A DNA stretch of 64,000 nucleotides from Vespa crabro (Eukaryota > Arthropoda > Insecta > Hymenoptera > Vespidae): NCBI RefSeq assembly GCF_910589235.1, contig NC_060960.1:62001-126000 (forward strand). Direction: 5' to 3'. The notes under the pieces are model-generated. The model worked only from the letters and a program-made list of their open reading frames with translations. It was not told the origin of the DNA and ran no database searches. This document shows, in pieces, positions 54,001 through 64,000 of this stretch (the first letter of the stretch is position 1; each line of letters begins with the position of its first letter). Both the position numbers and the translations under genes were made by a program.

Positions 54001-56203
54001 ACGTTTTTACTATGTTTAAATACGCGTTTTCATATGATAATTGTCGAAAAACGCAATCGACATACGCGAATTTCGGTATATGCGAAGATAAAATCGTGAA
54101 ATCTTTAATAATACTTGTGCCACAGTTAGAAAAATGTTACCAAACGATTCAGAACATTGCATTTCATAAGATCAAACATCTATTTTATATTGGAATCAAA
54201 GTTTTTAACATTCTTTCATATCGTATATACGATTTTTCGCTCATATACGCGTATCGTGGGAAAACGAAAACTTGAAATCTCGTTCAATTTCATTGATTTT
54301 ATATTCTATCGATGCAGAATAAAGAATATAACAAGAATATAAGGTTTTTACTATGTTTAAATACGCGTTTTCATATGATAATTGTCGAAAAACGCAATCG
54401 ACATACGCGAATTTCGGTATATGCGAAGATAAAATCGTGAAATCTTTAATAATACTTGTGCCACAGTTAGAAAAATGTTACCAATCGATTCAGAACATTG
54501 CATTTCATAAGATCAAACATCTATTTTATATTGGAATCAAAGTTTTTAACATTCTTTCATATCGTATATACGATTTTTCGCTCATATACGTGCATCGTCG
54601 AAAAACGAAAACTTGAAATCTCGTTCAATTTCATTGATTTTATATTCTATCGATGCAGAATAAAGAATATAACAAGAATATAACGTTTTTACTATGTTTA
54701 AATACGCGTTTTAATATGATAATTGTCGTAAAACGTAATCGACATACGCGAATTTCGGTATATGCGAAGATAAAATCGTGAAATCTTTAGTAATACTTGT
54801 GCCACAGTTAGAAAAATGTTACCAATCGATTCAGAACATTGCATTTCATAAGATCAAACATCTATTTGATATTGGAATCAAAATTTTTTAACATTCTTTC
54901 ATATCGTATATACGACTTTTCGCTCATATACGCGTATCGTCGAAAAACGAAAACTTGAAATCTCGTTCAATTTCATTGATTTTATATTCTATCGATGCAG
55001 AATAAAGAATATAACAAGAATATAACGTTTTTACTTTGTTTAAATACGCGTTTTCATATGATAATTGTCGAAAAACGTAATCGACATACGCGAATTTCGG
55101 TATATGCGAAGATAAAATCGTGAAATCTTTAATAATACTTGTGCCACAGTTAGAAAATTGTTACCAATCGATTCAGAACATTGCATTTCATAAGATCAAA
55201 CATCTATTTTATATTGGAATCAAAGTTTTTAACATTCTTTCATATCGTATATACGATTTTTCGCTCATATACGCGTATCGTCGAAAAACGAAAACTTGAA
55301 ATCTCGTTCAATTTCATTGATTTTATATTCTATCGATGCAGAATAAAGAATATAACAAGAATATATCGTTTTTACTATGTTTAAATACGCGTTTTCATAT
55401 GATAATTGTCGAAAAACGTAATCGACATACGCGAATTTCGGTATATGCGAAGATAAAATCGTGAAATCTTTAATAATACTTGTGCCACAGTTAGAAAAAT
55501 GTTACCAATCGATTCAGAACATTGCATTTCATAAGATCAAACATCTATTTGATATTGGAATCAAAGTTTTTAACATTCTTTCATATCGTATATACGATTT
55601 TTCGCTCATATACGCGTATCGTCGAAAAACGAAAACTTGAAATCTCGTTCAATTTCATTGATTTTATATTCTATCGATGCAGAATAAAGAATATAACAAG
55701 AATATAAAGTTTTTACTATGTTTAAATAAGCGTTTTCATATGATAATTGTCGAAAAACGTAATCGACATTCGCGAATTTCGGTATATGCGAAGATAAAAT
55801 CGTGAAATCTTTAATAATACTTGTGCCACAGTTAGAAAAATGTTACCAATCGATTCAGAACATTGCATTTCATAAGATCAAATATCTATTTTATATTGGA
55901 ATCAATGTTTTTAACATTCTTTCATGTCGTATATACGATTTTTCGCTAATATACGTGTATCGTCGAAAAACGAAAACTTGAATTCTCGTTCAATTTCATT
56001 GATTTTATATTCTATCGATGCAGAATAAAGAATATAACAAGAATATAACGTTTTTACTATGTTTAAATACGCGTTTTCATATGATAATTGTCGAAAAACG
56101 TAATCGACATACGCGAATTTCGGTATATGCGAAGATGAAATCGTGAAATCTTTAGTAATACTTGTGCCACAGTTAGAAAAATGTTACCAATCGATTCAGA
56201 ACA
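51088..56203. repeat. 15-mer HOR, copy 1 (5116 bp)
   Basis: Fifteen monomers starting at 51088 and ending with the copy at 55863. The 5' end has cgTtcGtata with aaaGacg and gaaGtctcg. The 3' half has an ordered series of private types: tatTgtcg with atagtc; cgtGGg with aaGgttttt; acgTgCatcg with ttttAatatg; a 342-bp copy with caaaAtttttt and gaCttttcg (54839); atatatcg; ataaAgtttt with aaataAgcg; and aaaTatc with catGtcg and gctAata. All recur 5116 bp downstream. The unit length is 15 x 341 + 1 because of the extra T at 54884-54889. Confidence 0.92.
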
Positions 56204-59200
56204 TTGCATTTCATAAGATCAAACATCTATTTTATATTGGAATCAAAGTTTTTAACATTCTTTCATATCGTATATACGATTTTTCGTTCGTATACGCGTA
56301 TCGTCGAAAGACGAAAACTTGAAGTCTCGTTCAATTTCATTGATTTTATATTCTATCGATGCAGAATAAGGAATATAACAAGAATATAACGTTTTTACTA
56401 TGTTTAAATACGCGTTTTCATATGATAATTGTCGAAAAACCTAATCGACATACGCGAATTTCGGTATATGCGAAGATAAAATCGTGAAATCTTTAATAAT
56501 ACTTGTGCCACAGTTAGAAAAATGTTACCAATCGATTCAGAACATTGCATTTCATAAGATCAAACATCTATTTTATATTGGAATCAAAGTATTTAACATT
56601 CTTTCATATCGTATATACGATTTTTCGCTCATATACGCGTATCGTGGGAAAACGAAAACTTGAAATCTCGTTCAATTTCATTGATTTTATATTCTATCGA
56701 TGCAGAATAAAGAATATAACAAGAATATAACGTTTTTACTATGTTTAAATACGCGTTTTCATATGATAATTGTCGAAAAACCTAATCGACATACGCGAAT
56801 TTCGGTATATGCGAAGATAAAATCGTGAAATCTTTAATAATACTTGTGCCACAGTTAGAAAAATGTTAGCAATCGATTCAGAACATTGCATTTCATAAGA
56901 TCAAACATCTATTTTATATTGGAATCAAAGTTTTTAACATTCTATCATATCGTATATACGATTTTTCGCTCATATACGCCTATCGTCGAAAAACGAAAAC
57001 GTGAAATCTCGTTCAATTTCATTGATTTTATATTCTATCGATGCAGAATAAAGAATATAACAAGAATATAACGTTTTTACTATGTTTAAATACGCGTTTT
57101 CATATGATAATTGTCGAAAAACCTAATCGACATACGCGAATTTCGGTATATGCGAAGATAAAATCGTGAAATCTTTAATAATACTTGTGCCACAGTTAGA
57201 AAAATGTTACCAATCGATTCAGAACATTGCATTTCATAAGATCAAACATCTATTTTATATTGGAATCAAAGTATTTAACATTCTTTCATATCGTATATAC
57301 GATTTTTCGCTCATATACGCGTATCGTGGGAAAACGAAAACTTGAAATCTCGTTCAATTTCATTGATTTTATATTCTATCCATGCAGAATAAAGAATATA
57401 ACAAGAATATAACGTTTTTACTATGTTTAAATACGCGTTTTCATATGATAATTGTCGAAAAACGTAATCGACATACGCGAATTTCGGTATATGCGAAGAT
57501 AAAATCGTGAAATCTTTAATAATACTTGTGCCACAGTTAGAAAAATGTTAGCAATCGATTCAGAACATTGCATTTCATAAGATCAAACATCTATTTTATA
57601 TTGGAATCAAAGTTTTTAACATTCTATCATATAGTATATACGATTTTTCGCTCATATTCGCGTATCGTCGAAAATCGAAAACTTGAAATCTCGTTCAATT
57701 TCATTGATTTTATATTCTATCGATGCAGAATAAAGAATATAACAAGAATATAACGTTTTTACTATGTTTAAATACGCGTTTTCATATGATAATTGTCGAA
57801 AAACGCAATCGACATACGCGAATTTCGGTATATGCGAAGATAAAATCGTGAAATCTTTAATAATACTTGTGCCACAGTTAGAAAAATGTTACCAATCGAT
57901 TCAGAACATTGCATTTCATAAGATCAAACATCTATTTTATATTGGAATCAAAGTTTTTAACATTCTTTCATATCGTATATACGATTTTTCGCTCATATAC
58001 GCGTATTGTCGAAAAACGAAAACTTGAAATCTCGTTCAATTTCATTGGTTTTATAGTCTATCGATGCAGAATAAAGAATATAACAAGAATATAACGTTTT
58101 TACTATGTTTAAATACGCGTTTTCATATGATAATTGTCGAAAAACGCAATCGACATACGCGAATTTCGGTATATGCGAAGATAAAATCGTGAAATCTTTA
58201 ATAATACTTGTGCCACAGTTAGAAAAATGTTACCAATCGATTCAGAATATTGCATTTCATAAGATCAAACATCTATTTTATATTGGAATCAAAGTATTTA
58301 ACATTCTTTCATATCGTATATACGATTTTTCGCTCATATACGCGTATCGTGGGAAAACGAAAACTTGAAATCTCGTTCAATTTCATTGATTTTATATTCT
58401 ATCGATGCAGAATAAAGAATATAACAAGAATATAACGTTTTTACTATGTTTAAATACGCGTTTTCATATGATAATTGTCGAAAAACGTAATCGACATACG
58501 CGAATTTCGGTATATGCGAAGATAAAATCGTGAAATCTTTAATAATACTTGTGCCACAGTTAGAAAAATGTTAGCAATCGATTCAGAACATTGCATTTCA
58601 TAAGATCAAACATCTATTTTATATTGGAATCAAAGTTTTTAACATTCTATCATATCGTATATACGATTTTTCGCTCATATTCGCGTATCGTCGAAAATCG
58701 AAAACTTGAAATCTCGTTCAATTTCATTCATTTTATATTCTATCGATGCAGAATAAAGAATATAACAAGAATATAACGTTTTTACTATGTTTAAATACGC
58801 GTTTTCATATGATAATTGTCGAAAAACGCAATCGACATACGCGAATTTCGGTATATGCGAAGATAAAATCGTGAAATCTTTAATAATACTTGTGCCACAG
58901 TTAGAAAAATGTTACCAATCGATTCAGAACATTGCATTTCATAAGATCAAACATCTATTTTATATTGGAATCAAAGTTTTTAACATTCTTTCATATCGTA
59001 TATACGATTTTTCGCTCATATACGCGTATTGTCGAAAAACGAAAACTTGAAATCTCGTTCAATTTCATTGATTTTATAGTCTATCGATGCAGAATAAAGA
59101 ATATAACAAGAATATAACGTTTTTACTATGTTTAAATACGCGTTTTCATATGATAATTGTCGAAAAACGCAATCGACATACGCGAATTTCGGTATATGCG

Positions 59201-61319
59201 AAGATAAAATCGTGAAATCTTTAATAATACTTGTGCCACAGTTAGAAAAATGTTACCAAACGATTCAGAACATTGCATTTCATAAGATCAAACATCTATT
59301 TTATATTGGAATCAAAGTTTTTAACATTCTTTCATATCGTATATACGATTTTTCGCTCATATACGCGTATCGTGGGAAAACGAAAACTTGAAATCTCGTT
59401 CAATTTCATTGATTTTATATTCTATCGATGCAGAATAAAGAATATAACAAGAATATAAGGTTTTTACTATGTTTAAATACGCGTTTTCATATGATAATTG
59501 TCGAAAAACGCAATCGACATACGCGAATTTCGGTATATGCGAAGATAAAATCGTGAAATCTTTAATAATACTTGTGCCACAGTTAGAAAAATGTTACCAA
59601 TCGATTCAGAACATTGCATTTCATAAGATCAAACATCTATTTTATATTGGAATCAAAGTTTTTAACATTCTTTCATATCGTATATACGATTTTTCGCTCA
59701 TATACGTGCATCGTCGAAAAACGAAAACTTGAAATCTCGTTCAATTTCATTGATTTTATTTTCTATCGATGCAGAATAAAGAATATAACAAGAATATAAC
59801 GTTTTTACTATGTTTAAATACGCGTTTTAATATGATAATTGTCGTAAAACGTAATCGACATACGCGAATTTCGGTATATGCGAAGATAAAATCGTGAAAT
59901 CTTTAGTAATACTTGTGCCACAGTTAGAAAAATGTTACCAATCGATTCAGAACATTGCATTTCATAAGATCAAACATCTATTTGATATTGGAATCAAAAT
60001 TTTTTAACATTCTTTCATATCGTATATACGACTTTTCGCTCATATACGCGTATCGTCGAAAAACGAAAACTTGAAATCTCGTTCAATTTCATTGATTTTA
60101 TATTCTATCGATGCAGAATAAAGAATATAACAAGAATATAACGTTTTTACTTTGTTTAAATACGCGTTTTCATATGATAATTGTCGAAAAACGTAATCGA
60201 CATACGCGAATTTCGGTATATGCGAAGATAAAATCGTGAAATCTTTAATAATACTTGTGCCACAGTTAGAAAATTGTTACCAATCGATTCAGAACATTGC
60301 ATTTCATAAGATCAAACATCTATTTTATATTGGAATCGAAGTTTTTAACATTCTTTCATATCGTATACACGATTTTTCGCTCATATACGCGTATCGTCGA
60401 AAAACGAAAACTTGAAATCTCGTTCAATTTCATTGATTTTATATTCTATCGATGCAGAATAAAGAATATAACAAGAATATATCGTTTTTACTATGTTTAA
60501 ATACGCGTTTTCATATGATAATTGTCGAAAAACGTAATCGACATACGCGAATTTCGGTATATGCGAAGATAAAATCGTGAAATCTTTAATAATACTTGTT
60601 CCACAGTTAGAAAAATGTTACCAATCGATTCAGAACATTGCATTTCATAAGATCAAACATCTATTTGATATTGGAATCAAAGTTTTTAACATTCTTTCAT
60701 ATCGTATATACGATTTTTCGCTCATATACGCGTATCGTCGAAAAACGAAAACTTGAAATCTCGTTCAATTTCATTGATTTTATATTCTATCGATGCAGAA
60801 TAAAGAATATAACAAGAATATAAAGTTTTTACTATGTTTAAATAAGCGTTTTCATATGATAATTGTCGAAAAACGTAATCGACATTCGCGAATTTCGGTA
60901 TATGCGAAGAAAAAATCGTGAAATCTTTAATAATACTTGTGCCACAGTTAGAAAAATGTTACCAATCGATTCAGAACATTGCATTTCATAAGATCAAATA
61001 TCTATTTTATATTGGAATCAATGTTTTTAACATTCTTTCATGTCGTATATACGATTTTTCGCTAATATACGTGTATCGTCGAAAAACGAAAACTTGAATT
61101 CTCGTTCAATTTCATTGATTTTATATTCTATCGATGCAGAATAAAGAATATAACAAGAATATAACGTTTTTACTATGTTTTAATTCGCGTTTTCATATGA
61201 TAATTGTCGAAAAACGTAATCGACATACGCGAATTTCGGTATATGCGAAGATAAAATCGTGAAATCTTTAATAATACTTGTGCCACAGTTAGAAAATTGT
61301 TACCAATCGATTCAGAACA
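56204..61319. repeat. 15-mer HOR, copy 2, internally reshuffled
   Basis: Adjacent to copy 1. The first monomer (56204) matches 51088, and the last seven (58932 to 60979) match 53816 to 55863 in order, including the extra T near 60001. The middle (56545-58931) does not keep copy 1 order and instead holds repeats of the trimer cgtGGg, ctAtcat, atagtc. Similarity to copy 1 breaks off at about 61.18 kb, where this copy has gttttAattcgcg. Private changes include atcGaag and tataCacg in the copy at 60297. Confidence 0.9.
57227..59272. repeat. Nested 3-mer HOR (1023 bp), two adjacent copies
   Basis: The trimer at 57227, 57568 and 57909 is followed by the same trimer at 58250, 58591 and 58932. Its members are aagtAttt with cgtGGg and ttaGcaatcg; ctAtcat with catatTcgcg and aaaaTcgaaaac; tatTgtcg with atagtc and aacgCaatcg. 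A related trimer at 51770-52792 has acgcCtatcg in its middle member instead of catatTcgcg, and 56545-57226 holds its first two members. The 3-mer thus lies within the 15-mer. Confidence 0.9.
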
Positions 61320-64000
61320 TTGCATTTCATAAGATCAAACATCTATTTTATATTGGAATCAAAGTTTTTAACATTCTTTCATATCGTATATACGATTTTT
61401 CGCTCATATACGCGTATCGTCGAAAAACGAAAACTTGAAATCTCGTTCAATTTCATTGATTTTATATTCTATCGATGTAGAATAAAGAATATAACAAGAA
61501 TATAACGTTTTTACTATGTTTAAATACGCGTTTTCATATGATAATTGTCGAAAAACTTAATCGACATACGCGAATTTCGGTATATGCGAAGATAAAATTG
61601 TGAAATCTTTAATAATACTTGTGCCACAGTTAGAAAAATGTTACCAATCGATTCAGAACATTGCATTTCATAAGATCAAATATCTATTTTATAGTGGAAT
61701 CAATGTTTTTATCATTCTTTCATATCGTATATACGATTTTTCGCTCATATACGTGTATCGTCGAAAAACGAAAACTTGAATTCTCGTTCAATTTCATTGA
61801 TTTTATATTCTATCGATGCAGAATAAAGAATATAACAAGAATATAACGTTTTTACTATGTTTAAATACGCGTTTTCATATGATAATTGACGAAAAACGTA
61901 ATCGACATACGCGAATTTCGGTATATGCGAAGATAAAATCGTGAAATCTTTAATAATACTTGTGCCACAGTTAGAAAAATGTTACCAATCGATTCAGAAC
62001 ATTGCATTTCATAAGATCAAACATCTATTTTATATTGGAATCAAAGTTTTTAACATTCTTTCATATCGTATATACGATTTTTCGCTCATATACGCGGATC
62101 GTCGAAAAACGAAAACTTGAAATCTCGTTCAATTTCATTGATTTTATATTCTATCGATGCAGAATAAAGAATATAACAAGAATATAACGTTTTTACTATG
62201 TTTAAATACGCGTTTTCATATGATAATTGACGAAAAACATAATCGACATACGCGAATTTCGGTATATGCGAAGATAAAATCGTGAAATCTTTAATAATAC
62301 TTGTGCCACAGTTAGAAAATTGTTACCAATCGATTCAGAACATTGCATTTCATTAGATCAAACATCTATTTTATATTGGAATCAAAGTTTTTAACATTCT
62401 TTCATATCGTATATACGATTTTTCGCTCATATACGCGTATCGTCGAAAAACGAAGACTTGAAATCTCGTTCAATTTCATTGATTTTATATTCTATCGATG
62501 CAGAATAAAGAATATAACAAGAATATAACGTTTTTACTGTGTTTAAATACGCGTTTTCATATGATAATTGTCGAAAAACCTAATCGACATTCGCGAATTT
62601 CGGTATATGCGAAGATAAAATCGTGAAATCTTTAATAATACTTGTGCCACAGTTAGAAAAATGTTACCAATCGATTCAGAACATTGCATTTCATAAGATC
62701 AAACATCTATTTTATATTGGAATCAAAGTTTTTAACATTCTTTCATATCGTATATACGATTTTTCGCTCATATACGCGTATCGTCGAAAAACGAATACTT
62801 GAAATCTCGTTCAATTTCATTGATTTTATATTCTATCGTTGCAGAATAAAGAATATAACAAGAATATAACGTTTTTACTATGTTTAAATACGCGTTTTCA
62901 TATGATAATTGTCGAAAAACTTAATCGACATACGCGAATTTCGGTATATGCGAAGATAAAATCGAGAAATCTTTAATAATACTTGTGCCACAGTTAGAAA
63001 AATGTTACCAATCGATTCAGAATATTGCATTTCATAAGATCAAACATCTATTTGATATTGGAATCAAAGTTTATAACATTCTTTCATATCGTATATACGA
63101 TTTTTCGCTCATATACGTGTTTCGTCGAAAAACGAAAACTTGAATTCTCGTTCAATTTCATTGATTTTATATTCTATCGATGCAGAATAAAGAATATATC
63201 AAGAATATAACGTTTTTACTATGTTTTAATTCGCGTTTTCATATGATAATTGTCGAAAAACGTAATCGACATACGCGAATTTCGGTATATGCGAAGATAA
63301 AATCGTGGAATCTTTAGTAATACTTGTGCCACAGTTAGAAAATTGTTACCAATCGATTCAGAACATTGCATTTCATAAGATCAAACATCTATTTTATATT
63401 GGAATCAAAGTTTTTAACATTCTTTCATATCGTATATACGATTTTTCGCTCATATACGCGTATCGTCGAAAAACGAAGACTTGAAATCTCGTTCAATTTC
63501 ATTGATTTTATATTCTATCGATGCAGAATAAAGAATATAACAAGAATATAACGTTTTTACTATGTTTAAATACGCGTTTTCATATGATAATTGTCGAAAA
63601 ACCTAATCGACATTCGCGAATTTCGGTATATGCGAAGATAAAATCGTGAAATCTTTAATAATACTTGTGCCACAGTTAGAAAAATGTTACCAATCGATTC
63701 AGAACATTGCATTTCATAAGATCAAACATCTATTTTATATTGGAATCAAAGTTTTTATCATTCTTTCATATCGTATATACGATTTTTCGCTCATATACGC
63801 GTATCGTCGAAAAACGAAAACTTGAAATCTCGTTCAATTTCATTGATTTTATATTCTATCGTTGCAGAATAAAGAATATAACAAGAATATAACGTTTTTA
63901 CTATGTTTAAATACGCGTTTTCATATGATAATTGTCGAAAAACTTAATCGACATACGCGAATTTCGGTATATGCGAAGATAAAATCGAGAAATCTTTAAT
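61320..64000. repeat. Zone 8: terminal 3-mer pattern running off the window
   Basis: Monomers at 61320, 61661, 62002, 62343, 62684, 63025, 63366 and a partial one at 63707 (294 bp). The copies at 62343 and 63366 share gaaGacttg, aacCtaat and acatTcgcg. Those at 62684 and 63707 share atcgTtgcag, aacTtaat and atcgAgaaat, 1023 bp apart. The copy at 63025 (tttGata, acgTgtTtcg, gttttAattcgcg) has a tail like 60979. The window stops inside the second trimer. Confidence 0.87.

Larger units (their letters stand above)
1..64000. repeat. 341-bp satellite DNA array, 188 head-to-tail monomers
   Basis: Every position belongs to a tandem repeat of a 341-bp monomer, always in the same orientation. Phase 1 is set at the first t of ttgcatttc. 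Complete copies start at 279-3348, 3688-9485 and 9827-12896 (each in steps of 341), then 13238, 13579 and onward as listed in the zone entries, ending with a partial copy at 63707. The window opens at phase 64 and closes at phase 294, so the array continues on both sides. By hand count the copy at 279-619 has 52 C and 46 G (28.7% GC). Sixteen copies are 340 or 342 bp, always by a one-base change. No insertion of foreign DNA, inversion or gap was seen. Such a homogeneous array is typical of centromeric or pericentromeric heterochromatin; that location is inferred. I do not recognise the family by name. Confidence 0.98.

Noticed and set aside
1..64000. CRISPR array or bacterial origin
   Set aside because: The repeats are 341 bp with no short repeat/unique spacer structure, and there are no cas genes or any other genes. 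A 64-kb gene-free array with nested higher-order units is a eukaryotic satellite pattern.
1..64000. Transposon-derived array (LTR, terminal inverted repeats, target-site duplications)
   Set aside because: No transposase, integrase or reverse transcriptase frame, no terminal repeats and no non-satellite junction anywhere in the window.
1..64000. Telomeric or simple-sequence repeats such as TTAGG or long AT runs
   Set aside because: None was seen; the longest homopolymers are about six bases, and no short-motif tandem run occurs inside the monomer.

Overview
The whole 64 kb window is one uninterrupted tandem array of an AT-rich satellite with a 341-bp monomer. All copies are head-to-tail in the same orientation. 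I tracked 188 monomers: a partial copy at 1-278, 186 complete copies starting at 279 and ending at 63706, and a partial copy at 63707-64000. Neither array edge lies in the window. I found no protein-coding gene, RNA gene, transposon, CRISPR array or unique sequence. Monomer length is almost fixed: 16 copies differ by a single base and the rest are exactly 341 bp.

The sequence points to a eukaryotic centromeric or pericentromeric (less likely subtelomeric) heterochromatin block. The monomer is about 29% GC but carries about three times the expected number of CpG dinucleotides. That argues against vertebrate or plant DNA shaped by CpG methylation and fits an insect; Hymenoptera are one group with CpG-rich genomes. 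The taxonomic guess is weak. Within the monomer I see a 14-bp and a 10-bp perfect palindrome 11 bp apart, a TTCG-N7-CGAA dyad that matches seven of the nine essential CENP-B-box bases, and traces of an old duplication of a roughly 170-bp half-unit.

Positions inside the monomer are called 'phase', with phase 1 at the first t of ttgcatttc (for example base 279). Layout by shared variants: (1) 1-13919, mosaic monomers with a 2-mer block at 6757-8461, a repeated trimer at 1643-2665/4711-5733 and a 4-monomer duplication at 8462-9826/11873-13237. (2) 13920-20740, an 11-mer higher-order repeat (HOR) built from a 5-mer and a 6-mer. (3) 20741-22104, four near-identical monomers in a row, then two mosaic copies to 22786. 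(4) 22787-24492, near-consensus monomers. (5) 24493-39152, a distinct variant family containing a 6-mer duplicated in tandem (29267-33358) and a 4/5-mer HOR (34041-38129). (6) 39153-51087, a third family marked by tttGata, with 2-mer and 6-mer HORs. (7) 51088-61319, a 15-mer HOR in two adjacent copies, the second internally reshuffled with a nested 3-mer. (8) 61320-64000, a short 3-mer pattern running off the end.

The picture is of repeated, local, recent amplification by unequal exchange at several scales (1-, 2-, 3-, 5-, 6-, 11- and 15-monomer units) on an older common monomer. No gene system was found; the interest lies in the satellite's structure.
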